Positions 34,216 to 42,977 of a stretch of DNA of 64,000 nucleotides are shown here, piece by piece. The stretch spans positions 170,411 to 234,410 of the forward strand of contig JBJEQP010000075.1 in assembly GCA_051881815.1 (NCBI GenBank). Direction: 5' to 3'. The position numbers and the translations under genes were made by a program. Position 1 is the first letter of the stretch, and each line of letters begins with the position of its first letter. Origin of the DNA: UMGS363 sp051881815 (GTDB lineage Bacteria > Bacillota > Clostridia > Oscillospirales > Ruminococcaceae). Under the pieces are notes generated by a model. It was not told where the DNA came from and searched no databases. It saw nothing but the letters and a program-made list of their open reading frames with translations.

Positions 34216-35289
34216 ATGAAAAAAACTACAGTAAACAACATTATAACCTGCGGAATAGTTCTTGTATTCTTTATCGTATGCGGTCTTCTTTCATCGGCAG
34301 GTGTTTTAGGAAGCAAGCTCAGCGGTCTTCTTATCCCGATCGGCATATACATAATTCTTTCCATCTCACTCAACCTTACAGTCGGTATCCTCGGTGAGCT
34401 TTCACTCGGTCATGCAGGATTTATGTGCGTCGGTGCTTATGTCGGCGGTGTGTTCTCCATACTTATCCAGGACGCTGTTACTATCTCCTGGTTAAGAGTA
34501 ACTCTCGCAATAATCATCGGCGGTGCAGCTGCTGCTTTGTTTGGTTTTCTCATAGGAATACCTGTTCTCCGACTCCGCGGCGACTATCTTGCTATCGTTA
34601 CGCTCGGCTTCGGTGAGATCATAAAGAGCATATCCAACAACATATATCTTGTAAAGGACGTGAACGGACTTCACTTCTCGTTCGCTTCTCCTGTTTCGGG
34701 TACAGACGCTGCAACCGCAGTTGATATTTTCAAGGGTGCGCAGGGCATCAAGGCTCCGCAGGACACAACGCTTCTCATAGTTGTTATCGTTCTTATGTTG
34801 AGCCTTATCGTAATAATGAACCTCGTTGATTCCAAGACAGGTCGTGCCTGCATGGCTATCAGAGATAACTACATCGCTGCACAGTCGGTCGGCATAAACG
34901 TTACCAAGTACAGACTTATTGCCTTCGTTGTTTCCGCTGCAATCGCAGGGATCGCAGGCGTTCTCTATTCACATTCACTCGCTGTTCTTGCTCCCAAAAA
35001 GTTTGACTATAACCTTTCGATACTCATCCTCGTATTCGTCGTTCTTGGCGGACTCGGCAGCATGAGAGGTTCTATCATTGCAACGATCATCCTTTACGCA
35101 CTCCCCGAGATCTTCCGTGAAGTCGGCGATTACCGTATGCTTATTTATGCAATCGTTCTTATCGCAATGATGATCTTCAAGAATGCCCCCTACTTCAAAG
35201 ACCTTTTTGAAAAAATAAAGGCTCTTCCGATATTTGAAAAGCTAAAACCTCAAAATAAAGCAAAAACCGCAGGAGGTGAATCGAAATGA
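34216..35289 (+). CDS. livM: Branched-chain amino acid ABC transporter permease LivM
   Basis: 357 residues. LNLTVGILGELSLGHAGFMCVGAYVGG near residue 55 and VLGGLGSMRGSIIATIILYALPEIFR near residue 275 are LivM landmarks. C-terminal 30 residues are charged and cytoplasmic. Preceded by AGGAGG; overlaps livG by four bases. Confidence 0.96.
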   Translation: MKKTTVNNIITCGIVLVFFIVCGLLSSAGVLGSKLSGLLIPIGIYIILSISLNLTVGILGELSLGHAGFMCVGAYVGGVFSILIQDAVTISWLRVTLAIIIGGAAAALFGFLIGIPVLRLRGDYLAIVTLGFGEIIKSISNNIYLVKDVNGLHFSFASPVSGTDAATAVDIFKGAQGIKAPQDTTLLIVVIVLMLSLIVIMNLVDSKTGRACMAIRDNYIAAQSVGINVTKYRLIAFVVSAAIAGIAGVLYSHSLAVLAPKKFDYNLSILILVFVVLGGLGSMRGSIIATIILYALPEIFREVGDYRMLIYAIVLIAMMIFKNAPYFKDLFEKIKALPIFEKLKPQNKAKTAGGESK

Positions 35290-36056
35290 GCGAAGCGACA
35301 CCAATACTCGAAATAAAAAACCTTGCGATCCAGTTCGGCGGTCTTAAAGCTGTTGACAATCTCAACCTTTCAATTAAAAAGAACCAGCTTTACGGTCTTA
35401 TCGGTCCTAACGGCGCAGGAAAAACAACTGTATTCAATATGCTCACAGGCGTTTACAAGCCAACTTCGGGAACAATATACCTTGATGGCGTAAACATCAC
35501 AGGAAAATCCCCTGCACAGATCAATAAGTACGGTATTGCCCGTACCTTCCAGAATATCCGTCTTTTCAAGGATATGTCCGTTCTTGACAACGTTAAGGTC
35601 GGTCTTCACAATCAAAAAAAATACACCGCAATTGAAGGTGTGCTCCGTCTTCCCCGTTACTTCAAGGAAGAAAAGGAAATGGACGAAAAAGCGCTAGAAC
35701 TGCTCAAGGTTTTTGAGCTTGACGGCGAAAAGGATACTCTTTCTTCCAATCTCCCTTACGGCAAACAGAGAAAGCTCGAGATCGCACGCGCACTTGCAAC
35801 AAATCCGAAGCTTCTCCTTCTCGATGAACCTGCCGCAGGCATGAACCCCAACGAAACTGCGGAGCTTATGGAAAATATCCGCTTTATAATCGAAAAATTT
35901 GACATGACTGTCCTTCTTATTGAACATGATATGAAGCTCGTTTCGGGAATATGCGAGGAAGTCACAGTGCTTAACTTCGGACAAGAGCTTGCACAGGGCA
36001 TTACAACCAATGTTCTCAACGACCCGAAAGTAATCACCGCATATTTAGGCGAATAA
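35286..36056 (+). CDS. livG: Branched-chain amino acid ABC transporter ATP-binding protein LivG
   Basis: 256 residues. Walker A GPNGAGKTT near residue 38; a signature-loop region LPYGKQRKLEIARALA near residue 157, where the usual LSYG start is LPYG as common in LivG; Walker B KLLLLDEPAAGMNP; switch His in LIEHDM. The C-terminal GEELAQG-like segment (FGQELAQGITTNVLNDPKVITAYLGE) is the LivG tail. Confidence 0.96.
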   Translation: MSEATPILEIKNLAIQFGGLKAVDNLNLSIKKNQLYGLIGPNGAGKTTVFNMLTGVYKPTSGTIYLDGVNITGKSPAQINKYGIARTFQNIRLFKDMSVLDNVKVGLHNQKKYTAIEGVLRLPRYFKEEKEMDEKALELLKVFELDGEKDTLSSNLPYGKQRKLEIARALATNPKLLLLDEPAAGMNPNETAELMENIRFIIEKFDMTVLLIEHDMKLVSGICEEVTVLNFGQELAQGITTNVLNDPKVITAYLGE

Positions 36057-36069
36057 GGAGGAAAACCCT

Positions 36070-36780
36070 ATGTCAATGCTTCACGTTGAAAATCTTGAGG
36101 TCTATTACGGAGCGATCCATGCGATAAAAGGTGTTTCCTTCGATGTTGAACAGGGCGAGATAATCGCTCTCATCGGTGCAAACGGCGCAGGAAAGACCAC
36201 CATTCTTCATACGATAACAGGTCTTGTTCCCGCTCAATCGGGAAGCGTTACCTTTAACGGAGTAAACCTCACAAAAACACCTGCACATAAGATAGTAAGT
36301 CTCGGAATGGCTCATGTTCCCGAGGGAAGACGCATTTTCCAGGAGCTTACCGTTTACGAAAACCTTATGCTCGGCGCTTATACAAGAACGGACAAAGCAG
36401 AGATCGAAGATACTCTTTCTACCGTATTCAAGCGTTTCCCACGACTCGAAGAACGCCGCACACAGATCGCAGGTACTCTTTCGGGCGGTGAACAGCAGAT
36501 GCTCGCAATGGGCAGAGCGCTTATGTCGCATCCGTCCATCATCCTCATGGATGAACCTTCAATGGGTCTTTCTCCGCTCTATGTTTCGGAGATCTTCGAC
36601 ATCATCCAGTCGGTAAACAGCACAGGAACAACCGTCCTTCTTGTTGAGCAGAACGCAAAAAAGGCGCTTTCCATCGCAAACCGTGCTTATGTTCTTGAAA
36701 CAGGAAATATCACCCTTTCGGGCGACGCAAAGGATCTCATAAACGATGATTCCGTTAAAAAAGCTTATCTCGGTGAATAA
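36070..36780 (+). CDS. livF: Branched-chain amino acid ABC transporter ATP-binding protein LivF
   Basis: 236 residues. LHVENLEVYYGAIHAIKGVSF at the start, Walker A GANGAGKTT, HVPEGRRIFQELTVYENL (typical LivF), signature TLSGGEQQMLAMGRALM and Walker B IILMDEPSMGLSP. AAGGAGG lies before the ATG. Forms a heterodimer with LivG. Confidence 0.97.
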   Translation: MSMLHVENLEVYYGAIHAIKGVSFDVEQGEIIALIGANGAGKTTILHTITGLVPAQSGSVTFNGVNLTKTPAHKIVSLGMAHVPEGRRIFQELTVYENLMLGAYTRTDKAEIEDTLSTVFKRFPRLEERRTQIAGTLSGGEQQMLAMGRALMSHPSIILMDEPSMGLSPLYVSEIFDIIQSVNSTGTTVLLVEQNAKKALSIANRAYVLETGNITLSGDAKDLINDDSVKKAYLGE

Positions 36781-36792
36781 GGAGGATCTGAC

Positions 36793-37410
36793 ATGAATAA
36801 TCTTGTTATCACTATCGCGAGAGAATTCGGCAGCGGCGGTCATAAGATCGGCGTTATGTTGAGCGAAAAACTCGGTATCCCCTATTATGACAAGGATCTC
36901 ATAAAGCTTGCCTCCGAGCAGAGCGGCATAAACGAAAATCTTTTCGGACTTGCCGATGAAAAGTCAAAAAGCGGTATTTTCAAAAAGCCGAAGGTCTACA
37001 GCGGTGACATCACTTCTCCCCAGAGCGCAGAATTTACTTCGGAGGAAAACCTCTTTAACTATCAGGCAAAGGTCATAAAGGAGCTTGCCGAGAAAAATTC
37101 TCCCTGCATAATCATAGGAAGATGCGCTGACTTTGTTCTTTCGGGCAGAGAAAACACACTTCGCCTTTTCATCTGGGCAGACAAGGAAAACCGTATTAAA
37201 AACACTATGGAGATCCTCGGTTATGACCGCAAAGAGGCAGAGAAACAGATCGAAAAGGTAAACCGTGAACGCAGCACCTATTACAAGGCTCACACAGGCT
37301 TTGAATGGGATAACGCACGGAACTACGATCTTTGCATCAACACAAGCGAACACGGTCTTGATAAGAGCACACAGCTTATTCTCGACTATATCAATGTAAT
37401 GTACAAGTAA
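36793..37410 (+). CDS. Cytidylate kinase-like family protein
   Basis: 205 residues. Start NLVITIAREFGSGGHKIGVMLSEKLGIPYYDKDLIKLASEQSG is the diagnostic pattern of the cytidylate-kinase-like family found in many Clostridia; IIIGRCADFVL near residue 107 is also conserved. The P-loop is the divergent REFGSGGHKIG form. The phosphate acceptor is unknown. It lies 12 bases after livF with AAGGAGG and precedes the operon terminator, so it is the last liv gene by position. Confidence 0.85.
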   Translation: MNNLVITIAREFGSGGHKIGVMLSEKLGIPYYDKDLIKLASEQSGINENLFGLADEKSKSGIFKKPKVYSGDITSPQSAEFTSEENLFNYQAKVIKELAEKNSPCIIIGRCADFVLSGRENTLRLFIWADKENRIKNTMEILGYDRKEAEKQIEKVNRERSTYYKAHTGFEWDNARNYDLCINTSEHGLDKSTQLILDYINVMYK

Positions 37411-37419
37411 TACTAAACC

Positions 37420-37446
37420 GGCTGCCGTTTTTGCGGCAGCTTTTTA
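37420..37446 (+). terminator. Terminator of the liv operon
   Basis: GCTGCCG (37421-37427) and CGGCAGC (37434-37440) form a perfect stem followed by TTTTT. Confidence 0.88.
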
Positions 37447-37467
37447 ATTAATTTGTATTTTTTGCCA

Positions 37468-37496
37468 TTGACAAAATAATAAAAAAATGTTATAAT
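37468..37496 (+). promoter_or_regulatory. secDF promoter
   Basis: TTGACA (37468-37473), 17-base spacer, TATAAT (37491-37496): both boxes perfect. Confidence 0.9.
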
Positions 37497-37549
37497 AAAA
37501 CGATAATTTTTGTTGGAAGGTTTTATCCGACAATTTAGGAGGTCAAAAC

Positions 37550-38953
37550 GTGAGAAAGGTCAAAAAACCTGTCTTCTTCGTTGTATTACTGCTGATCGTG
37601 CTTTTCACACTTTCCGTTTTCTTCGGATTCAGCACATATTACGGAGATATGAAAACAGTCCACATCAAAGGATTGGATAATATCCGTTTCGGTATCGACA
37701 TCAAGGGCGGCGTCGATGTTACATTCACTCCCCCCGAGGACGTTGAAGCTACCGACGCGAATATGGACGCAGCAAAGGAAGTTATCGTACAGAGAATGGT
37801 AAACCTCGGTATCACCGACTATGAATGCTATATCGACTACGATAACAGCCGTATCATCGTAAGATTCCCGTGGAAGGACGGAGAAACCGACTTCGACCCC
37901 GAGGCTGCTGTAAAGGAACTCGGCGAAACTGCTGAACTTACCTTCCGTGAGGGTCATGAGGTCGATGAACTCGGCGCTCCAACAGGTATCACCGCTGAAA
38001 ACATTATCCTCGTAGGCTCCGATATCCAGGAAGCTTACAGAGCATACAACAGCGAAGGCGCAGGCGAATATGTCGTTAGCCTTACACTTACAGAATCCGG
38101 TAAAGAAAAGTTTGCCGAAGCAACTGCAAGACTTTATCCGGAACAGGGTGTGATCTCTATCTGGATGGACGACACCTGTATCTCTTATCCAAATGTAAGC
38201 GCTGTTATCACCGACGGTCATGCGCAGATCAGCGGCAGCTTTGACGCAGAAAGCTCAAAGGCGCTTGCCGACAAGATCAACTCGGGCGCACTTCCGTTCA
38301 AGCTTGTAACTGCAAGCTTCTCTACTATTTCCCCAAGCCTCGGCTCGGGCGCTCTTGAAGCGATGGTGATCGCAGGTATTATCGCATTTGCATTTATCGC
38401 TATTTATATCATCGCTATCTACCGTCTTCCCGGTGCAGTTGCCGTTATCGCACTCATCGGACAGGTCGCAGGTACGCTTGCATTCGTTTCGGGCTATTTC
38501 GGATTTATGAACGGCTCTATACTTACAATCCCGGGTATCGCAGGTATCATCCTTGCAGTCGGAATGGGCGTTGACGCTAACGTTATCACATCCGAGCGTA
38601 TCAAGGAAGAGCTTTACAAGGGCAAAACACTTGACGGTGCTATTGAATCAGGCTTTAAGTCAGCGTTCTCCGCTATTCTCGACGGTAACGTTACAATGGT
38701 TCTCGTTGCAATCATTCTTATGGGTGCATTCGGTACGCCCGACAGTATCTTCTCCAAGCTTCTTCACTTCGCATTCTTTATGTTCGGACCATCAACTGCA
38801 GGAACGATCTACTCGTTCGGCTTTACACTCGTTTCCGGTGTAATCCTCAACCTGTTCTTTGGTGTATTCTGTTCAAGACTCATGCTCTCTTCCCTCTCAA
38901 AGTTCAAAGCTCTGAGAAATCCTGTTCTTTACGGAGGTAAGAAAAATGCATAA
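37550..38953 (+). CDS. secD: Protein translocase subunit SecD
   Basis: 467 residues from a GTG start behind TTAGGAGG. N-terminal membrane helix, then GLDNIRFGIDIKGGVDVTFTPP (the SecD IDLRGG-type motif as IDIKGG). The large periplasmic domain follows; five further helices begin near residue 265, with ILAVGMGVDANVITSERIKEE in TM4, the proton-path motif. SecDF drives late steps of export with the proton gradient. Overlaps secF by eight bases. Confidence 0.96.
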   Translation: MRKVKKPVFFVVLLLIVLFTLSVFFGFSTYYGDMKTVHIKGLDNIRFGIDIKGGVDVTFTPPEDVEATDANMDAAKEVIVQRMVNLGITDYECYIDYDNSRIIVRFPWKDGETDFDPEAAVKELGETAELTFREGHEVDELGAPTGITAENIILVGSDIQEAYRAYNSEGAGEYVVSLTLTESGKEKFAEATARLYPEQGVISIWMDDTCISYPNVSAVITDGHAQISGSFDAESSKALADKINSGALPFKLVTASFSTISPSLGSGALEAMVIAGIIAFAFIAIYIIAIYRLPGAVAVIALIGQVAGTLAFVSGYFGFMNGSILTIPGIAGIILAVGMGVDANVITSERIKEELYKGKTLDGAIESGFKSAFSAILDGNVTMVLVAIILMGAFGTPDSIFSKLLHFAFFMFGPSTAGTIYSFGFTLVSGVILNLFFGVFCSRLMLSSLSKFKALRNPVLYGGKKNA

Positions 38954-39908
38954 GACTTTTAATTTTGATTTTATCGGAAAAAGAAAGCTTTTCTTTACGA
39001 TCTCGATCGTGATGGTTGCATTCTCTATCCTCTCCACATTTGTTTTCGGAGTTGATCTTGACATTCAGTTCAAGGGCGGTACGATCATCACCTACGTTTA
39101 TGACGGCGATCTCAACTGCGACGACTTCACAAACGACGCAAAGGATATCCTCGGCGGTATAGGCGTAAAGTACACAACAGGTGTTGATTTCTCATCCGGC
39201 AAGAACAACATCCAGCTTTCACTCACTTCCAACTCGGGACTTTCTTCCGACAAGCAGTTTGAGCTTACAAACACTCTTACCGAAAAATACGCTGCAAACA
39301 ATATTGAGCTTGTTGAATCTTCGGATGTTTCACCTTCTTCGGGACGTGAATTCTTCCTCAAGTGTATCGTTGCGGTAATCCTTTCATCTATCGTTCTTAT
39401 CATTTATATTGCGATCCGATTCAAGAATATCGGAGGCTGGCTCGCAGGTATCTGTGCGATCATCGCACTTCTTCACGACTGTATCATCGTTTACGGTACT
39501 TTCATCGTATGCGGAATGCCTATCAACGCAAACTTTATGGCTGTTGTTCTTACGATCCTCGGTTACTCAATCAACAACACGATCGTTATCTACGACAGAA
39601 TCCGTGAAAACGCCAAGCTTTACGGCAAGAAGAAAACAAGAAACGAAAACGTAAACCTCAGCATCAACCAGAGCCTTACACGTTCTATCAATACCTCCGT
39701 AACAACTGTTGTTGCAATGCTTGCGGTTACGATCGTTGCCGCTGTTTACGGTGTAACCTCTATCATCTCATTCTCACTCCCCGTTATGGTCGGTATGATC
39801 GCAGGCACATACTCTTCTGTATGTCTTGTATCTGTACTCTGGTCATTCTTTGAGGACAAAAAAGACGCTCGCAAGAGCGCTGTAAAAACTGCTGCAAAGC
39901 AGGCTTAA
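38946..39908 (+). CDS. secF: Protein translocase subunit SecF
   Basis: 320 residues. FDFIGKRKLFFTISIVMVAFSIL starts the first helix; VDLDIQFKGGTIITYVYDG is the SecF IDFxGG-type motif; VLTILGYSINNTIVIYDRIREN and the following SINQSLTRSINTSVTTVVAMLAV are family hallmarks. The C-terminal tail is basic and cytosolic. Forms one unit with SecD. Confidence 0.96.
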   Translation: MHKTFNFDFIGKRKLFFTISIVMVAFSILSTFVFGVDLDIQFKGGTIITYVYDGDLNCDDFTNDAKDILGGIGVKYTTGVDFSSGKNNIQLSLTSNSGLSSDKQFELTNTLTEKYAANNIELVESSDVSPSSGREFFLKCIVAVILSSIVLIIYIAIRFKNIGGWLAGICAIIALLHDCIIVYGTFIVCGMPINANFMAVVLTILGYSINNTIVIYDRIRENAKLYGKKKTRNENVNLSINQSLTRSINTSVTTVVAMLAVTIVAAVYGVTSIISFSLPVMVGMIAGTYSSVCLVSVLWSFFEDKKDARKSAVKTAAKQA

Positions 39909-39920
39909 ATCACAAATTTT

Positions 39921-39957
39921 AAAGAGCAGTTTCTTTGTTGGAACTGCTCTTTTTTTG
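39921..39957 (+). terminator. Terminator of secDF
   Basis: AAGAGCAGTT and AACTGCTCTT pair perfectly around a ten-base loop, followed by TTTTT. Confidence 0.88.
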
Positions 39958-39967
39958 TATAAAGTCC

Positions 39968-39996
39968 TTGACTTTGCCGCTGTTTTATTCTATAAT
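39968..39996 (+). promoter_or_regulatory. glyS promoter
   Basis: TTGACT (39968-39973), 17-base spacer, TATAAT (39991-39996). The leader is about 70 bases, too short for a T-box. Confidence 0.87.
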
Positions 39997-40075
39997 AATA
40001 AGTGATAGTTTTTAGCAGTTTTTCTTATTTTTTCAAATATGAAGAAATAAAATAATGATAAGGTGGTTTATTCAA

Positions 40076-41449
40076 ATGGCAGAAAAAACAATGGACAAAA
40101 TCGTTGCTCTTTGTAAAGGCAGAGGCTTTGTTTACCCGGGCTCCGAAATTTACGGCGGACTTGCAAACACATGGGACTACGGTCCTCTCGGCGTTGAACT
40201 CAAGAACAACATCAAGAAAGCATGGTGGAAGAAGTTCGTTCAGGAAAGCCCTTACAATGTAGGACTTGACTCCGCTATACTTATGAATCCGCAGACATGG
40301 GTTGCATCGGGACATCTCGGCGGCTTCTCCGATCCTCTTATGGACTGCAAAGCCTGCAAGACCCGTCACCGTGCGGACAAGCTTATCGAAGATTTTGACG
40401 GTACAAACACAGGTGGCTGGTCTAATGAACAGCTTATAAACTATATCAAGGAAAAAAACATCAAGTGTCCTACCTGCGGCAAGCAGGACTTCACCGATAT
40501 CCGTCAGTTCAACCTTATGTTTAAAACATTCCAGGGTGTTACAGAGGATTCCAAGTCCGAGATCTATCTCCGTCCCGAAACTGCACAGGGTATCTTCGTA
40601 AACTTTGCAAACATCCAGCGTACGACCCGCAAAAAGGTTCCTTTCGGCGTTGGACAGATCGGTAAATCCTTCAGAAACGAGATCACACCGGGTAACTTTA
40701 TCTTCCGTGTACGTGAGTTTGAACAGATGGAGCTTGAATTCTTCTGCAAGCCGGGCACAGACCTTGAATGGTTCAATTTCTGGAGAAGCTACTGCAAGGA
40801 CTTCCTCCTCAGCCTCGGCATCAAGGAAGAGGATCTCCGTCTTCGCGACCACGATCCCGAAGAGCTTTGCTTCTACTCCAAGGCTACAACTGACTTTGAG
40901 TACAGATTCCCGTTCGGCTGGGGCGAACTCTGGGGCATTGCAGACAGAACCGACTATGATCTTACACAGCATCAGAACGAAAGCGGCAAATCGCTCGAAT
41001 ACTTTGACCCTGATGACAACTCAAAGTACATTCCTTATGTTATCGAACCTTCACTCGGCGTTGAACGTCTTTTCCTCACGATCGTTTGCAATGCTTATGA
41101 TGAGGAAACTATCGGCGAAGGCGATGTAAGAACGGTTATGCACCTCCACCCTGCCCTTGCTCCCGTAAAGGCTGCTGTTCTTCCGCTTACAAAGAAGCTC
41201 AAAGAACCTGCAATGGAAGTTTACTCAATGCTTGCAAAGAAATTCAACGTTGAATATGACGAAGCAGGTCAGATCGGTAAGCGTTACCGCCGCCAGGATG
41301 AGATCGGTACTCCCTTCTGCATTACTTACGACTTCGATACACTTGAAAAGGACGGCTGCGTAACAGTCCGTGACCGTGATACAATGGAACAGGAACGAGT
41401 TAAGATCGAAGAGCTCGTTGCTTACCTCGAAAAGAAGCTTGAATTCTAA
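40076..41449 (+). CDS. glyS: Glycine--tRNA ligase (single-chain class II type)
   Basis: 457 residues from the ATG at 40076, with AAGGTGG nine bases upstream. It is the alpha2 (eukaryote/Gram-positive) type: FVYPGSEIYGGLANTWDYGPLGVELKNN, EIYLRPETAQGIFVNF (motif 2 region), RVREFEQMELEFFC, and VIEPSLGVERLFLT (motif 3). The C-terminal anticodon-binding domain contains IGKRYRRQDEIGTPFCITYD. It charges tRNA-Gly with glycine. Confidence 0.98.
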   Translation: MAEKTMDKIVALCKGRGFVYPGSEIYGGLANTWDYGPLGVELKNNIKKAWWKKFVQESPYNVGLDSAILMNPQTWVASGHLGGFSDPLMDCKACKTRHRADKLIEDFDGTNTGGWSNEQLINYIKEKNIKCPTCGKQDFTDIRQFNLMFKTFQGVTEDSKSEIYLRPETAQGIFVNFANIQRTTRKKVPFGVGQIGKSFRNEITPGNFIFRVREFEQMELEFFCKPGTDLEWFNFWRSYCKDFLLSLGIKEEDLRLRDHDPEELCFYSKATTDFEYRFPFGWGELWGIADRTDYDLTQHQNESGKSLEYFDPDDNSKYIPYVIEPSLGVERLFLTIVCNAYDEETIGEGDVRTVMHLHPALAPVKAAVLPLTKKLKEPAMEVYSMLAKKFNVEYDEAGQIGKRYRRQDEIGTPFCITYDFDTLEKDGCVTVRDRDTMEQERVKIEELVAYLEKKLEF

Positions 41450-41470
41450 ACAGCTTTTCCAATTCAATAA

Positions 41471-41499
41471 AAAAGCCCCCGGTAAATCGGGGGTTTTTT
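41471..41499. terminator. Bidirectional terminator of glyS and the XRE regulator
   Basis: CCCCCG-gtaaat-CGGGGG with flanking As and TTTTTT; usable from both sides because the two genes converge. Confidence 0.88.
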
Positions 41500-41500
41500 A

Positions 41501-41824
41501 TTATTCAACAGGATTCTTTGGCTTTCTTCCGCGCTTGGTCTTTGGTGCGTTGAATTCATCGTCACGCTTTTTGGCAAGCTCATCATAATTTGCCTTTTCC
41601 ATAGCTTCTTTTGACCAGTTTTGTGTGCTGTCATCAGTCAAGCCCATAAGATAGTCAATGCTTGTTCCGTAAAATATGGCAAGTTTTTCCATAATGACCA
41701 AAGACGGCTCAAGCTCGCCTGTTTCATATCTCGAATAGGTCTGCTGAGTGCAGCCGAGATAATGCGCAAGATTCTTCTGCATCAAATCCTTATCTTCTCT
41801 GATAGAACGTATTCTAAGTGTCAT
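41501..41824 (-). CDS. XRE-family helix-turn-helix regulator with basic tail
   Basis: 107 residues from the ATG at 41824; a GTG at 41836 is possible but too close to AAGGAG. HTH domain: LRIRSIREDKDLMQKNLAHYLGCTQQTYSRYETGELEPSLVIMEKLAIFYGTSIDYLMGLTD, with the recognition helix around TQQTYSRYETG. The C-terminal 40 residues are charged and end KTKRGRKPKNPVE, resembling an AT-hook (RGRKP) that would touch the minor groove. Target unknown; it is monocistronic. Confidence 0.88.
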   Translation of the reverse strand: MTLRIRSIREDKDLMQKNLAHYLGCTQQTYSRYETGELEPSLVIMEKLAIFYGTSIDYLMGLTDDSTQNWSKEAMEKANYDELAKKRDDEFNAPKTKRGRKPKNPVE

Positions 41825-42041
41825 AAATACAACCACAGCTCCTTAAATACAAAAAGTAATAATGTATACATCTATTATTATCTCATATTACGGATGTTAA
41901 TCGTTTTATTACACTTACAGCGAATAATTTGTTCATAATTCTGTTAATATCATAGTCAAATATTAACATTATATGTCTTGATAAACCAATGTATCACGCC
42001 ACACCGTTCATATTTTCTTCAATTATTATTTTTTTGTAAAC

Positions 42042-42076
42042 AAAAAAGCTTGATGGATTTTTTCATCACATCAAGC
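42042..42076 (-). terminator. Terminator of mnmM
   Basis: On minus, GCTTGATG (42076-42069) pairs with CATCAAGC (42055-42048) and is followed by TTTTTTG. The distance to the mnmM stop is about 185 bases, filled by element C. Confidence 0.75.
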
Positions 42077-42086
42077 CTTAAAAACT

Positions 42087-42257
42087 ATAGGGGTTCTCTA
42101 AAAACCGGGACACGAGCAAATCCTCGTAATGAGTTTTGTCAGCTGCAAGGCATCAAACCGCAGTGAATACTTGATGTATTTCAAGGTTCGATAACGCAGC
42201 AGATGACAAAACTCATAAAGGATTTGCCGTGAAGGAGGATTTTAGAGGTTCCCTATA
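42087..42257. repeat. Palindromic element C (171 bp), core related to elements A and B
   Basis: Ends ATAGGG-nnnn-TCTAAAA and TTTTAGA-nnnn-CCCTAT. Arms inward: GCAAATCCT/AGGATTTGC, ATGAGTTTTGTCA/TGACAAAACTCAT (13 perfect pairs), CTGC/GCAG. The apical part reads ACCGCAGTGAATAC ... TATTTCAAGG ... ATAACGCAG, sharing ACCGCAGT, TTTCAAGG and ACGCAG in order with element B. Located between the mnmM stop and its terminator, so it is in the 3' UTR. The rest of 41825-42041 is AT-rich with nothing else visible. Confidence 0.82.
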
Positions 42258-42260
42258 TCG

Positions 42261-42827
42261 TTATCCTCGGTAAACAAAAACAGGAATCGGATAACAGTTT
42301 GTCCTGTTTGAAAAATCAGCAGTCACAACAGTGAATTCCGAGCTTTCTATTGATTTGACATATTCAAGCAAAGCGTCACGCTCGTCGAATCCGTTCTCCC
42401 TGCCGTAGTAGATTATCATCGAAAGCAAACCGCCCTCTTTGAGCAGCAAAAGCGACTTTTCGACCGCTTCAAGACTGGAATCCTTTTCCGTATGGACATT
42501 ATGATCGCCGCCCGGCAGCCAACCAAAGTTGAACGTTATGCAGGAAACGCTTTCCGGCAAAGCATATTTGTCCATATCTGTATGGCTCCCGAGCACAAGC
42601 TCCGCTCTGTCGGAATAACCACGCTCTGCAAGAAGCTGTGCAGTACTGTCGATGGCACTTTGCTGTATATCGAACGAAACGACCTTTCCGCTCTCCCCGA
42701 CCAGTTCGCATAAAAAAGCTGTATCAAAGCCTCTTCCCGCCGTTGCGTCTATGCAGATATCTCCCTTTTTAACTACCTGTGAGATCACGTTTTTTGAAAT
42801 ATCAAGTGCGCTTATCTGTTTTTTCAT
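42261..42827 (-). CDS. mnmM: tRNA 5-(aminomethyl)-2-thiouridine methyltransferase MnmM-like (YtqB family)
   Basis: 188 residues; the ATG at 42827 is preferred over an upstream TTG because of AAAGGA 12 bases away. Rossmann SAM-binding fold: GDICIDATAGRGFDTAFLCELVGESGKVVSFDIQ, then VSCITFNFGWLPGGDHNVHTEKDSSLEAVEKSL and LSMIIYYGRENG, the pattern of the former 'rRNA methylase' family now known to include the Gram-positive MnmM (YtqB) that methylates nm5s2U34 in tRNA. Good family match; the exact substrate is inferred. Confidence 0.85.
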   Translation of the reverse strand: MKKQISALDISKNVISQVVKKGDICIDATAGRGFDTAFLCELVGESGKVVSFDIQQSAIDSTAQLLAERGYSDRAELVLGSHTDMDKYALPESVSCITFNFGWLPGGDHNVHTEKDSSLEAVEKSLLLLKEGGLLSMIIYYGRENGFDERDALLEYVKSIESSEFTVVTADFSNRTNCYPIPVFVYRG

Positions 42828-42915
42828 CGCAAATATCATTCCTTTCAAATAGAATTCTACAATTAAAAAAGTATTTTGTCAAGCAATAATATAAGATTTT
42901 TTAACATAAAATCAT

Positions 42916-42944
42916 TTGACAGTGCTATCATTCTGTATTATAAT
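42916..42944 (+). promoter_or_regulatory. Promoter of the pyridoxal kinase gene
   Basis: TTGACA (42916-42921), 17-base spacer, TATAAT (42939-42944). Both boxes perfect. Confidence 0.9.
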
Positions 42945-42977
42945 TAAACTGAAATAATATTGTTAGGAAGTAATTCT

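Noticed and set aside
40025..40972. 315-codon minus-strand frame opposite glyS
   Set aside because: Shadow of glyS, a clear tRNA synthetase.
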